Notes: generated by a model from the letters alone, not told the origin. A stretch of DNA of 64,000 nucleotides from Mesorhizobium waimense (GCF_003601975.1 NZ_QZWZ01000006.1:62001-126000), one strand, 5' to 3'. Counted from the stretch's first letter, positions 52,151 to 61,872 are shown. Made by a program: numbers and translations.

Positions 52151-54400
52151 ATGGCGAACCGCAGAGACAGTCGCATCGAACCCAGCTTCGAGGGGCCGTC
52201 ACAGGCAAAAACCTCGGCCGGGTTTTCGGTGAGCGAGGAGGATCGCGTCGTGCCGGGCAATCGCAAATCCTCCACAGGGCGCAAGACCGCCAAGTCGAAA
52301 TCATCGCGGCGTGGACGCGGCAGAAGCCGGCGCGGCCTGTTTGGCGTGCTTGGCCGCCTGGTCTACTGGTGCTTCGTGCTCTGCATCTGGGGCGGCATCG
52401 CGGCGGCCGGCATCGTCGTCTATTACGGCGCGAAAATGCCGGCGGCCACGACCTGGTCGATCCCCGACCGCGCGCCCAACATCAAGATCGTCTCGGCCGA
52501 CGGACAATTGCTCGCCAATCGCGGCATGAGCGGTGGCGAGGCGGTCGGCCTGCACGAAATGTCGCCCTACATTCCCGAAGCCGTCATCGCCATCGAGGAC
52601 CGCCGCTTCTATTCGCATTTCGGCATCGACCCGATCGGCCTGTCGCGCGCCATGGTCACCAATGTGCTCGGCGGGCATTTCTCGCAGGGCGGCTCGACGC
52701 TGACCCAGCAGCTGGCCAAGAACCTGTTCCTGACGCCGGACCGCACGCTTGAGCGCAAGGTGCAGGAAGTGCTGCTGGCGCTGTGGCTCGAGCACAAGCA
52801 TACCAAGGACCAGATCCTCGAAATGTACCTCAACCGGGTCTATTTCGGTTCCGGCGCCTATGGTGTCGAAGCGGCGTCGCGGCGCTATTTCGGCAAGAGC
52901 GCGCGCGACGTCACCTTGTCCGAGGCAGCGCTTCTAGCCGGCCTGTTGAAAGCGCCGTCGCGGCTGTCGCCGGCGCGCGACCCGAAGGCAGCCGAGGACC
53001 GGGCGCAGCTCGTGCTCGCCGCCATGCGCGACGAAGGCAAGATCAGCGCCAAGGAACTGACCTCGGCGATGAGCGCGCCGGCAACGCGTGCGCCGTCTTA
53101 CTGGACCGGCTCTGAAAACTATGTCGCCGACACCATCATGGAAGAATTGCCCGACCTGATCGGCGACGTGCGTGGCGATATCGTCATCGACAGCACCGTC
53201 GACCTGACGCTGCAGAAGCTCGCCGAACAGTCGATCCGGCGGCTGATCGACGAGAGCGGCAAGAAGCTCAATGTCAGCCAGGGCGCGCTGGTGTCGATCG
53301 ACGATTCCGGCGCCGTGCGCGCCATGGTTGGCGGCTACGACTATTCGACCAGCCAGTTCGACCGCGCCTCCGAAGCACGCCGGCAGCCCGGCTCGGCCTT
53401 CAAGCCGTTCGTCTACATGGCAGCACTTGAAGCCGGGCGCACGCCCGACAGCGTGCGCAACGATGCGCCGATCAAGATCGGCAAATGGACGCCGGACAAT
53501 TACGGCGGCAAGTATTTCGGCAAGGTGACGCTGGCGACGGCACTGGCGAAGTCGCTGAACTCGGTCGCGGCACAGCTGACGATGGAGGTCGGGCCCGACG
53601 CGGTGGTCGAGGCGGCGCACCGCATGGGCATCCAGTCCGAGCTGCAATCCAACACCTCTATCGCGCTCGGCACTTCCGAAGTGACGCCGCTGGAGCTGAC
53701 GTCGGCCTATGTTCCCTTCGCCAATGGCGGCTATAAGCCGGACATCCATTTCATCCGCCGTATCACCACGACCGAAGGCAAGGTGCTCTATGACGCCAGC
53801 GGCGGCGGCGCGCCGCGCGTCGTCAAACCCGAGATCGTCGGCATGATGAACTCGATGATGACCGGCACGGTCGAGATCGGCACGGCCAAGAAGGCGGCCT
53901 TTGCCTGGCCGTCGGCCGGCAAGACCGGCACCAGCCAGAATTCGCGCGACGCCTGGTTCGTCGGCTACACCGCCAACCTGACCACCGGCGTGTGGTTCGG
54001 CAATGACGACGGCAGCGCGATGAAGAAGGTCACCGGCGGCGCGCTGCCGGCGCAAGCCTGGCACGAGTTCATGGTCGCGGCACATGAAGGCGTGCCGGTG
54101 CGGCCATTGCCCGGAACCTGGAAGTCGACGCCATCGGACACGATCGTGCCGGACGACATACCGTCTGCCGATGCCGGACCGGCGGCGGTGCCGCCGGCGT
54201 CGGTCGGCCAGTCCCAGCCGGCTGCCCATGCGCCTGCTCGCCCTGCACGGCCCGCCGAAACGGTCGATGCCGACGGTTTCGGCATGCCGGGCGACGGTGG
54301 AACCACCGCTTCGGTCGGGCATCCCGTGCCGCCCGGCAATGTCGGCGGCCCGACCAAGAAGCGGCAGACGTCGATCCTCGACATCCTCACCGGGGGGTAA
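52151..54400 (+). CDS. Class A penicillin-binding protein (PBP1A-like)
   Basis: The 749-residue protein builds and cross-links peptidoglycan. After a basic 60-residue cytoplasmic tail and a membrane segment (about 63-95) it has a GT51 domain: EDRRFYSHFGIDPIGLSRA, QGGSTLTQQLAKNLFLTPDR and RTLERKVQE. The transpeptidase domain shows SAFKP (active-site Ser-X-X-Lys), SLN and KTGTSQ. A Pro/Ala-rich tail of about 100 residues follows. Class A enzymes of this length are typical of rhizobia. It is transcribed away from GT9; a rhizobial palindrome lies just after the stop. Confidence 0.95.
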   Translation: MANRRDSRIEPSFEGPSQAKTSAGFSVSEEDRVVPGNRKSSTGRKTAKSKSSRRGRGRSRRGLFGVLGRLVYWCFVLCIWGGIAAAGIVVYYGAKMPAATTWSIPDRAPNIKIVSADGQLLANRGMSGGEAVGLHEMSPYIPEAVIAIEDRRFYSHFGIDPIGLSRAMVTNVLGGHFSQGGSTLTQQLAKNLFLTPDRTLERKVQEVLLALWLEHKHTKDQILEMYLNRVYFGSGAYGVEAASRRYFGKSARDVTLSEAALLAGLLKAPSRLSPARDPKAAEDRAQLVLAAMRDEGKISAKELTSAMSAPATRAPSYWTGSENYVADTIMEELPDLIGDVRGDIVIDSTVDLTLQKLAEQSIRRLIDESGKKLNVSQGALVSIDDSGAVRAMVGGYDYSTSQFDRASEARRQPGSAFKPFVYMAALEAGRTPDSVRNDAPIKIGKWTPDNYGGKYFGKVTLATALAKSLNSVAAQLTMEVGPDAVVEAAHRMGIQSELQSNTSIALGTSEVTPLELTSAYVPFANGGYKPDIHFIRRITTTEGKVLYDASGGGAPRVVKPEIVGMMNSMMTGTVEIGTAKKAAFAWPSAGKTGTSQNSRDAWFVGYTANLTTGVWFGNDDGSAMKKVTGGALPAQAWHEFMVAAHEGVPVRPLPGTWKSTPSDTIVPDDIPSADAGPAAVPPASVGQSQPAAHAPARPARPAETVDADGFGMPGDGGTTASVGHPVPPGNVGGPTKKRQTSILDILTGG

Positions 54401-54443
54401 AGTCTGATCCGAAAACCGGATTCCACTTTTCGGGATCATGGTC
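54401..54443. repeat. Rhizobial dispersed palindromic repeat
   Basis: GATCCGAAAACCGG and the near-complementary TTTTCGGGATC surround ATTCCAC. I recognise this as a widely dispersed Rhizobiales element (the CCCGAAAAGTGGAA form on the other strand). It lies directly after the penicillin-binding protein gene. Confidence 0.75.
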
Positions 54444-54509
54444 TAAGCGGCAACTCGCCCCTCGCCACGGCATCGGCGTTCCGCTAAATGTCCGGCTGGA
54501 GACCGCGAC

Positions 54510-55262
54510 ATGGCTGAACTCGACACCAGAAAGACCATCGTGCTGACCGGCGCCAGCCGCGGCATCGGTCATGCCACTGTCAAGCGTTTCTCGCGCGAGG
54601 GCTGGCGCGTCATCACCTGCTCTCGCCAGGCTTTTGCCGAGGACTGTCCGTGGCCGGCCGGGCCGGAGGACCACATCAAGGTCGATCTGGCCGACCAGGA
54701 AGATGTCGGCATCGCCGTTTCGGAAATCCGTCACCGGCTCGAGGCGCATGGCGGACACCTCAATGCGCTGGTCAACAATGCCGGCATTTCGCCCAAGCTT
54801 CAGGATGGCAACAGCCGCATGAACTCGATCGACACGCCGATGCATGTCTGGCGCGATGTGTTCCAGGTCAATTTCTTCGCGCCGATCATGCTGGCCAGAG
54901 GTCTGTTCAAGGAATTGGCGTCGGCCAAGGGCTCGATCGTCAACGTCACATCGATCGCTGGCACGCGCGTCCATCCCTTTGCCGGCACCGCCTATGCGAC
55001 CTCGAAGGCCGCGCTCGGTTCGCTGACGCGCGAAATGGCGCATGATTTCGGTCCGCACGGCATTCGCGTCAATGCCATTGCGCCGGGCGAGATCGACACG
55101 GCGATCCTGTCGCCGGGCACCGACAAGATCGTCGAGACCATCCCGCTGAGAAGGCTCGGCACTACGGCTGAGGTCGCCGACATCATCTTCTTCCTGTGCT
55201 CGCAGCAGGCGTCCTATGTGACGGGTTCGGAAATCCATATCAATGGCGGCCAGCACGTGTGA
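54510..55262 (+). CDS. Short-chain dehydrogenase/reductase
   Basis: The 250-residue protein is a classical SDR: TGASRGIGHA (NAD(P) loop), NNAGIS, the catalytic Ser in VTSIAG, and YATSK (Tyr-X-X-X-Lys). It has the usual C-terminus YVTGSEIHINGGQHV. The substrate is not predictable. The divergent layout to its right shows an MDR dehydrogenase on the other strand. Confidence 0.9.
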   Translation: MAELDTRKTIVLTGASRGIGHATVKRFSREGWRVITCSRQAFAEDCPWPAGPEDHIKVDLADQEDVGIAVSEIRHRLEAHGGHLNALVNNAGISPKLQDGNSRMNSIDTPMHVWRDVFQVNFFAPIMLARGLFKELASAKGSIVNVTSIAGTRVHPFAGTAYATSKAALGSLTREMAHDFGPHGIRVNAIAPGEIDTAILSPGTDKIVETIPLRRLGTTAEVADIIFFLCSQQASYVTGSEIHINGGQHV

Positions 55263-55274
55263 GGCTTCAGGCTC

Positions 55275-56195
55275 TCATCCGGTCATGGTGAGAACAGCCT
55301 TGCCGCTGAAGCTGCGCTGTCGCAGTGCGTCCAGGGCTTGGGCGATGTCTGTCCACCGCACGGTCAAGGCCACGCGGGTTTCCAGCCGGCCAGCCGCGAC
55401 CAGAGCGAGCAGCGATGCGATGTCCGCGCCAATGCCGGAGCCGGAAGTGTAGTACGCGAAAGTCTCAAGCCTCGCCCCCTCGTGACCCGGAACGAACTGG
55501 CGGAATCCAACGGGGGTGAGTTCGCCACTGCTCGAACCGAACATGACGATGGTCCCGCCAGGTGCGACGCGTTCGATCGCGTGTGCGAGGCTTTCACCGC
55601 CGACGGACTCAGTGATCAGCGAAAACGGGCCCCCAGCCAGCTCGATCGACTCGACAACCTGCTCGGCGCCCAGGCGGCGGAGATCCTCGCCGTGCCGGGA
55701 GGCGGCGACTGCGATCACGCATCCGCCCTGCTGGCGGGCGATCTGGATCTGGAAACGACCGACCGCGCCGCTAGCGCCGGTGATCAGGACCTGCTGGCCG
55801 GCCAGGTCGCCGCCATGGCGCAAAGTCCTCAGCGCCGTCGTGCCCGCGACTGGAAGCGTGGCTGCGGAAACGAAGCTGACGTCATCCGGCAGGACGGCGA
55901 GACGGTCGGTTGAAACGGCGACACGTTCGGCCCAGCCGGCCTGGTCGACCAAAGCCGCAACCCGAGCGCCCACGGCTGGCCCGGAGCCATTGGCTGCTGC
56001 CCGTTCGACAACCCCAACGATATCCTGGCCGGGTATCCAGCCGTTCGGACGTATGGTGAGCAGGCGCAGTTCGCCGCGGTTCAACGAGGTTGCATGGACC
56101 GAGACAAGCGCCTCGTTCGAGGCCGCTTGAGGCTCAGCGAGCTCCGCGATCCTCAGTCCGGTCGCGCTATCGGAAGAGATGACGAGGGCGAGCAT
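55275..56195 (-). CDS. MDR-family quinone oxidoreductase-like enzyme
   Basis: The 306-residue protein has the zinc-free MDR pattern: ATSLNRGELRLL, GQDIVGVVERA, a nucleotide-binding GASGAVGRFQIQIA and TESVGGESLAHAI. It lacks the structural-zinc cysteines, as in quinone oxidoreductases (QOR). It probably uses NADPH. It is divergent from the broken AraC gene, which may once have regulated it. Confidence 0.85.
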   Translation of the reverse strand: MLALVISSDSATGLRIAELAEPQAASNEALVSVHATSLNRGELRLLTIRPNGWIPGQDIVGVVERAAANGSGPAVGARVAALVDQAGWAERVAVSTDRLAVLPDDVSFVSAATLPVAGTTALRTLRHGGDLAGQQVLITGASGAVGRFQIQIARQQGGCVIAVAASRHGEDLRRLGAEQVVESIELAGGPFSLITESVGGESLAHAIERVAPGGTIVMFGSSSGELTPVGFRQFVPGHEGARLETFAYYTSGSGIGADIASLLALVAAGRLETRVALTVRWTDIAQALDALRQRSFSGKAVLTMTG

Positions 56196-56414
56196 AGTTC
56201 ATACCTCATTGCTGCGCGGTGGACGCAAAGCCCTTCGGGCAGTTGCTATGCCCGGTTCTGCTGGTTCGACTTTGGAGCGCCGGCGGCCGCCGGCCGAAGA
56301 AAAGTTCGCCAGCTCCACACGCTCCAGACTTGTTCATTCGCAAGCGGAACCTAGCGATTTTCTCCATCGAATAATCTAGATATTGAAGCATTTGATCGCT
56401 AAAAACAGTCAATC

Positions 56415-57224
56415 ATGAGACAACCGCTCCGCTACCCTTGGCTTGATCTCGATGTGGATGACCCTTCCGCGCCGGCGATTGCCGTGCGCGTTGACGTCCC
56501 CGATACCAGAGCGGAGGTCCCCGCCCATCGACACCGCAAAGGCCAACTCGTCTTCGCGCTCGGAGGCGGCGTCACATGCCACGTCCCCAGCGGCCTGTGG
56601 ATGGTACCGCCTCATTGCGGGGTCTGGATTCCCGGCGACATGGAGCACAGCAATGTTGCGACGGCCAACGCCCGGATATTCTTCGTATACATCGAGCCGG
56701 GCTCTGCCGATCTGCCGGACCGGTGCTGCACACTTTCGATCTCGCCGCTGCTACGCGAACTGATCATCGAGCTGTCCGATGGCGTGCAGGACGATCAGGC
56801 GAGGGATGAGCTTTTGACCAAGACCCTGCTTATCGAATTGCCGCGCATGCCTGTTCAACAGCTACATCTGCCGATCTCGTCCGAGCCACGCTTGAGGAGG
56901 ATCGCCGAAGCGTTGGCGCAAGACCCTGCCGACCGCAGCACCCTCGCACAATGGGCCAGTCGCGTTGCGCTCAGCGAGAGCAGTCTCGCCCGCCTCGTGG
57001 TCAAGGAGACAGGACTGAGCTTCGGGCGCTGGCGCTAGCAATTGCACTTGATCGTCGCAATTCGAGAACTGGCCTCCGGTGCGAGCGTGCAGCAAGTTTC
57101 GGGCGATCTCGGCTATGGTTCCGTCACCGCCTTCATCACCATGTTCAAGAAGGCGCTTGGGAAGCCGCCGGCAAAATACCTCAGCAGTGTCGCGCAAAAC
57201 GGCGGCTCTGCATTCGTCGCTTGA
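56415..57224 (+). pseudogene. AraC-family regulator interrupted by an in-frame TAG
   Basis: The gene reads from ATG 56415 with an N-terminal cupin-like domain (EVPAHRHRKGQLVFALGG) and the first HTH (LAQWASRVALSESSLARLVVKETGLSFGRWR), then a TAG at 57036-57038. In the same frame it continues QLHLIVAIRELASGASVQQ to GYGSVTAFITMFKKALGKPPAKYLSS and stops at 57224. The family normally has Gln here (FGRWRQQLHLI), so CAG to TAG is the simplest cause. The product would lack its second HTH. It is divergent from the MDR gene. A sequencing error cannot be excluded. Confidence 0.85.
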
Positions 57225-57285
57225 ACCGCATGCGAACGCAGTCGAGACGAATGCATTGACAGCACATGTGACGGCCTGGGCTTGT

Positions 57286-59067
57286 TCAGGCTGCGGACGG
57301 TTCAGCCGCCTCTGGCTTGTGGCCAAGCACCTCTTCCACGATGCCGCGGGCGATCTCGCGTTCGCCCATGATGACGGTGTCGGCGCCGAGCCCCTTGAGA
57401 TGCTCGACTTCGGCATCGGAATGAGCCCGGGCGATGACGCTTATCGCGGGGTTGGCGGCTCGTGCGCGCAGCACGACCTGGCCAGCCTCGAATGCATTGG
57501 GGATGGCGAGGATCAGCCGCTTTGCGCTTTCCGGATTGGCGGCGGCAAACACATCGGCATTGGCCGCGTTGCCGGAGATGGTTTCAATGCCGTCGGCCTT
57601 GAGCTTGGCCAGCGTCTTGTCGGCGTCCTCGATCACGAGGAAGGGCATGGCGGCGTCCTTCAGCGCGGTGCCGACGAGGCTGCCGACGCGGCCGTAGCCG
57701 ATCAGGATGGCGTGGCCGGTCAGCTTTGTCTTCGGCGGCGGCCCGTCCTCCGGCTCCGGCATCGCGACTGAGGCCACTTCTCCCGATGCCGTCGCCGGGC
57801 CGATCGGCTTTGCCTCGGCCGGCGGCGCTGCCTTGGCGGCGCGCGCCTCCAGCCATGGCTTCATCCAGTCGATGGCGAGGAACATCAGCGGATTGAGCAC
57901 GATCGACAGGATGGCGCCGGCCAGGATCAGGTCGCGTCCCTGTTCGGGCAGCAGGCCCAGCCCGACGCCGAGTTCGGCCAGGATGAAGGAGAATTCGCCG
58001 ATCTGGGCAAGGCTGGCCGAAATCATCAGTGCCGTCGCGATCGGATAGCCGAAGGCGATGACGATGACGAAGGCGGCGAGCGACTTGCCGATGACGATGA
58101 TGGCCAGCGTCGCCAGGATCGGGAGACCATTGTTCATCAGGCTGAACGGGTCGAACAGCATGCCGACTGAAACGAAGAACAGCACCGAGAAGGCGTCGCG
58201 CAGCGGCAGCGATTCCTCGGCAGCGCGGTGGCTGAGCTCGGACTCGCTCATGATCATGCCGGCAAAGAAGGCGCCCAGCGCCAGCGAGACGCCGAACAGT
58301 TTTGCCGCACCGAAGGCGACGCCCAACGCGATGGCAAGCACAGCCAGCCGGAACAGTTCGCGCGAGCCGGTATGGGCGACATAGTGCAGGATCCAGGGAA
58401 TGACCCGGCGGCCGACCACCAGCATGACGACGACGAAGGCGGCGACCTTGGCCAGGGTGATGCCGACGACGCCCCAGATGCCGTAGCTGGCGGGCAACGC
58501 CAGCAGACCGCTTGCGTGGCTGTCCACCTGTGGCTCGCCGCCAAGAACGCCGGCCAGCGCCGGCAGCAGCACCAGCGCCAGCACCATGGCGAGGTCCTCG
58601 ACGATCAGCCAGCCGACGGCGATGCGGCCGCGCTCTGTCTCGATCAGCCGGCGCTCCTGCAAGGCGCGCAGCAGAACCACGGTGGAGGCGACGGAAAGCG
58701 CCAGGCCGAAGACCAGCCCGGCGCCCATCGACCAGCCGAGCAACCAGGCAAGTCCGGCGCCGAGGGCCGTGGCAAAGCCGATCTGCACGACGGCGCCGGG
58801 CACGGCGATGGCGCGGACCGACAAAAGGTCCTTCAGCGAAAAATGCAGGCCGACGCCGAACATCAAGAGGATGACACCGATTTCGGCGAGCTCGTTGGCG
58901 AGGCCGGCATCGGCAACGAAGCCGGGCGTGTTAGGCCCGACCAGCACGCCGGCAATCAGGTAGCCGACGAGCGGCGGCACGCGAAAACGGTTGGCGAGCG
59001 CTCCGAAGACGAAAGCCAGCCCCAGACCGGCGACGATGGTGGCGATAAGGGGCGTGTCATGCGGCAT
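57286..59067 (-). CDS. CPA2 cation/proton antiporter with TrkA-N domain (YbaL-like)
   Basis: The 593-residue protein has about twelve membrane segments in the CPA2 pattern (PLVGYLIAGVLVGPNTPGFV, GVGLHFSLKDLL, LSVASTVVLLRALQ and an FFAGMIMSESELSHRA segment). A cytoplasmic linker and an RCK/TrkA-N domain (AILIGYGRVGSLVGTALKDAAMPFLVIEDAD) follow. Such proteins exchange K+ or Na+ for H+ and are gated by nucleotide. The KefC/YbaL group fits best. It converges with the AraC pseudogene. Confidence 0.9.
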   Translation of the reverse strand: MPHDTPLIATIVAGLGLAFVFGALANRFRVPPLVGYLIAGVLVGPNTPGFVADAGLANELAEIGVILLMFGVGLHFSLKDLLSVRAIAVPGAVVQIGFATALGAGLAWLLGWSMGAGLVFGLALSVASTVVLLRALQERRLIETERGRIAVGWLIVEDLAMVLALVLLPALAGVLGGEPQVDSHASGLLALPASYGIWGVVGITLAKVAAFVVVMLVVGRRVIPWILHYVAHTGSRELFRLAVLAIALGVAFGAAKLFGVSLALGAFFAGMIMSESELSHRAAEESLPLRDAFSVLFFVSVGMLFDPFSLMNNGLPILATLAIIVIGKSLAAFVIVIAFGYPIATALMISASLAQIGEFSFILAELGVGLGLLPEQGRDLILAGAILSIVLNPLMFLAIDWMKPWLEARAAKAAPPAEAKPIGPATASGEVASVAMPEPEDGPPPKTKLTGHAILIGYGRVGSLVGTALKDAAMPFLVIEDADKTLAKLKADGIETISGNAANADVFAAANPESAKRLILAIPNAFEAGQVVLRARAANPAISVIARAHSDAEVEHLKGLGADTVIMGEREIARGIVEEVLGHKPEAAEPSAA

Positions 59068-59229
59068 TGTCTATGGAGCGCCTTTCGAAAATCACGATGT
59101 CGGATAGGGCCGCCCGAGGCCGCCACCTTTTGCAATATGGGGGCTGTCATGGGCGCGAGGCAACCCGGGCTGCCGCGAAATGGCCGGCAGCGCCGACAAG
59201 AGCGAATAGAGGGCCGAATTGCGCGCGGG

Positions 59230-59679
59230 TCAGGCTGCCTGCAGAAGGCTCTCGATCTCGAAAATGGTGTGGTTGGTCAGCGTCTTCGGAATCTCCGCCT
59301 GCACCCTGTCGCCGACCTCCTTGTGCAGCTTCCGGCGCATCTCGCCCAGCACCTGCGGCGGCGCGATCAGCACGATCTCCTCGAAGGCGCCGCGATGCGC
59401 CAACCCGTAGAGCCGCTCGGCGATATCGTCGGCGAAGCGCTCCTTGCCGATACGGTGCCAATCGGTGTCCTGAACAGCGCTGCGATGGACGGACGGGCCG
59501 TCATTGTAGCGGCCCGGGCGGTCGCTACCCTGATCGCGGGTGGCGGGATTTTTCTGCTCCATTTCCTGCACCACTTGCAGGTCGGGGAATCGCGTGTCGC
59601 CCCGGTTGCGCAGGAACAGCGCCTTCTCACCGTCGGCGACCACAACCCATAGTCCGTGCTTCAGCTTAATGTCGCTCAT
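59230..59679 (-). CDS. Host-attachment-type protein (COG5622)
   Basis: The 149-residue protein has the pattern LWVVVADGEKALFLRN at the start and a C-terminal helix-rich part with FEEIVLIAPPQVLGEMRRKLHKEV and EIPKTLTNHTIFEIESLL. This resembles the family annotated as required for attachment to host cells and related to the archaeal release factor-like (baeRF) proteins. The role is not established biochemically. The start follows GGAGGAGCCGAT. It is transcribed away from cysG across a region of about 400 bases. Confidence 0.85.
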   Translation of the reverse strand: MSDIKLKHGLWVVVADGEKALFLRNRGDTRFPDLQVVQEMEQKNPATRDQGSDRPGRYNDGPSVHRSAVQDTDWHRIGKERFADDIAERLYGLAHRGAFEEIVLIAPPQVLGEMRRKLHKEVGDRVQAEIPKTLTNHTIFEIESLLQAA

Positions 59680-60088
59680 ATCGGCTCCTCCGTTTCCAGA
59701 CCGACCCCGCGTGAGGCTGCATGGCCTGATGCCTTGCAGCCAGGGGCTTGCATGGCAAACGCCGGCTCCGGCAAATTCGTTCCGGGACGATGGCTCATCG
59801 CTGGTCAAAGACCGCCGTCAACGCCTTGCGACATTAATCTACTAATTTGGTAGAATTTAGAAAAAACTGTTTTGTGACGCCGAGCGCCGGTGGCTAAAAG
59901 GCCCGGAGACCAGGGCCCGCAACAGCATCTTGAATCCGCCCTTCTCCTGGGTGTGGAATAATTTTCTCCTGCCCTTCGCAGTTGCGAAAAAGCGATTGCC
60001 TGCCATCGCAGGATGCGCGAGTGCTTTCCTTCTGGTTTTTCGCGCCGCCGCGTAAAACTGGCAAACTGTTCCAGGATTGCGTTTCGTC
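59680..60088. promoter_or_regulatory. Upstream region of cysG and the attachment-type gene
   Basis: This 409-base divergent region holds no credible gene. An AT-rich block at 59831-59867 includes CTACTAATTTGGTAG (59840-59854), which matches its own reverse complement in 12 of 15 bases. Such palindromes bind Rrf2- or LysR-type regulators, but no regulator gene lies nearby. It is 235 bases from cysG and 161 from the attachment-type gene, so either could be controlled. Confidence 0.4.
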
Positions 60089-61537
60089 ATGCCGCAGGCC
60101 AATGCCAAGCTCAACGCGTTCCCCGTTTTCATGCGGGTCGAGGGCGAAGCTGTGGCCATCGTCGGCGGTGGCGAGGAGGCGTTGGCCAAGGCGCGGCTGC
60201 TCGACCAGTCAAGCGCGGTGCTGCGCATCATCACCAATGCCGCCGAAGCCGAGTTGCTGAGCTTCATCGCTGCCACCGGCGCTGTCCATATCGATGCCGC
60301 CTATGAGGCGGCGCATCTGGAAGGCGCGACCCTGGTGTTTGCCGCCAGCGGCGAGGAGGCACTGGACCGCCGCGTCGCCGCCGACGCACGCCGGCTGGGC
60401 ATTCCGGTCAATGCCGTCGATCGGCCCGAGCTTTGCGATTTCTTTACGCCGGCGCTGGTCAACCGCGCCCCGGTTGCCATTGCCATCGGCACCGAAGGGG
60501 CAGGCCCGGTGTTGGCTCAAATCCTGCGCAGCCGCATCGACCGCATGCTGTCGCCGTCGCTCGGTGCGCTGGCGACGCTCGCCGCTTCGTTCCGAGGTGC
60601 TGCCGAGCGGCTGCCGAAGGGCAATGGTCGCCGCCGCTTCTGGAGCGATTTCTTCGCCGGCGCGCCGGCGCGTGCCGTGGAAGCCGGTGAGCTTTCGCAA
60701 GCGCATGATGCCGCCGTCGACTTGCTTGTCTCCAACGCACCGGCCGCTGGCCATATTGCACTGGTCGGCGCGGGGCCGGGCGCGGAAGACCTTTTGACGC
60801 TGCGGGCGCATCGGCTTTTGATGGAAGCTGACGTCATCGTCTATGACGCGCTGGTGCCGGAAGCGATCGTCGCCATGGGCCGCCGCGATGCCGAGCGCCT
60901 GCCGGTCGGCAAGCGTAAGGGCTGTCATTCGAAGAGCCAGGCCGAGATCAACGCGCTGCTGGTCGAGCTTGGCCATGCCGGCAAGCGCGTCGTGCGGCTG
61001 AAGTCGGGCGACCCGCTCGTGTTCGGCCGGGCCGGCGAGGAAATAGCCGCACTTCGCGACGCAGGCATCGCCTATGAAGTGGTTCCCGGCGTCACTGCGG
61101 CCTTCGCCGCCGCCGCCGATTTCGAGCTGCCGCTGACGTTGCGCGGCGTGTCCTCGTCGATGGTGTTCACGACAGGCCACGATCTCAAGGGCAATTCGCT
61201 GCCCGACTGGGCCAAGCTTGCCATCTCCGGCGCCACGGTCGCCGTCTATATGGGCCGCTCGGTCGCGGCCGAAGTTGCGGGACGGCTGATCGAAGCCGGC
61301 CTGTCGCCGGACACGGCGGTCGCCGTGGTCGAGAATGCCAGCCTCGGCAACCGCCGCCGCTTCCATGGCACGCTTGCCGATTTGCCGTCGCTGGAGGCAC
61401 GCGCCGACCTCACCGGCCCGGTGATGACCATCATCGGCGACGCGGTCGCCGGCGCCAATTTTGAACGTTCCGAGCCGCTTGCGGCACACAGGCATGAGGG
61501 CGTTGCGAGTACCGCCGCCGACGGAGTTGAACAATGA
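60089..61537 (+). CDS. cysG: CysG, multifunctional siroheme synthase
   Basis: The protein of about 482 residues has an N-terminal CysG-B (Met8p-type) dehydrogenase/chelatase half (VAIVGGGEEALAKARLL, VFAASGEEALDRRV) and a C-terminal uroporphyrinogen-III methyltransferase half (ALVGAGPGAEDLLTLRAH, VYDALV, RLKSGDPLVFGRAGEE, VPGVTAAFAAA). It makes siroheme from uroporphyrinogen III, the cofactor of the sulfite reductase encoded downstream. Start 60089 is an ATG; a TTG at 60077 is an alternative. It ends with a four-base overlap into the DUF2849 gene. Confidence 0.95.
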   Translation: MPQANAKLNAFPVFMRVEGEAVAIVGGGEEALAKARLLDQSSAVLRIITNAAEAELLSFIAATGAVHIDAAYEAAHLEGATLVFAASGEEALDRRVAADARRLGIPVNAVDRPELCDFFTPALVNRAPVAIAIGTEGAGPVLAQILRSRIDRMLSPSLGALATLAASFRGAAERLPKGNGRRRFWSDFFAGAPARAVEAGELSQAHDAAVDLLVSNAPAAGHIALVGAGPGAEDLLTLRAHRLLMEADVIVYDALVPEAIVAMGRRDAERLPVGKRKGCHSKSQAEINALLVELGHAGKRVVRLKSGDPLVFGRAGEEIAALRDAGIAYEVVPGVTAAFAAAADFELPLTLRGVSSSMVFTTGHDLKGNSLPDWAKLAISGATVAVYMGRSVAAEVAGRLIEAGLSPDTAVAVVENASLGNRRRFHGTLADLPSLEARADLTGPVMTIIGDAVAGANFERSEPLAAHRHEGVASTAADGVEQ

Positions 61538-61836
61538 AGGTGCTAACCGCAAACAGGCTCACGGACGGCATCGCCGTCTGGTACGCCGATGGCGGCTGGG
61601 CCGAGACGATCGGCAATGCCGACCTCGCCCATGACAAGGCGGCCGAGGACCGGCTGGAGGCGATCGGTGCCGCGGCCTACGCCAACAATGAGGTTGTCGA
61701 CGTCAACCTGATTGACGTCACCGTGGCCGACGGCGTGGTCGAAGCGGTGCGGCTGCGCGAAAAGATCCGCGCCGCCGGCCCGACAATCCGTGGCGATCTC
61801 GGCAAGCAGGCCCATCCGGAAGCGATCCGGGCATAA
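61534..61836 (+). CDS. DUF2849 protein between cysG and cysI
   Basis: This 100-residue soluble protein starts MKVLTANRLTDGIAVWYADGG and has no clear enzymatic motif. The family is found between cysG and cysI in many alphaproteobacteria, and its ATG overlaps the cysG stop. A role in sulfite reduction, for example in siroheme handling or electron delivery, is suggested by context only. Confidence 0.85.
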   Translation: MKVLTANRLTDGIAVWYADGGWAETIGNADLAHDKAAEDRLEAIGAAAYANNEVVDVNLIDVTVADGVVEAVRLREKIRAAGPTIRGDLGKQAHPEAIRA

Positions 61837-61872
61837 TGTGAAAGCGGGCGGACGCGCCCTGAAAGACGAAGT

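Noticed and set aside
57042..57224. A separate small gene after the AraC frame
   Set aside because: It is in frame with the AraC gene and continues its second helix-turn-helix; the TAG between them is a nonsense change, so it is part of the pseudogene.
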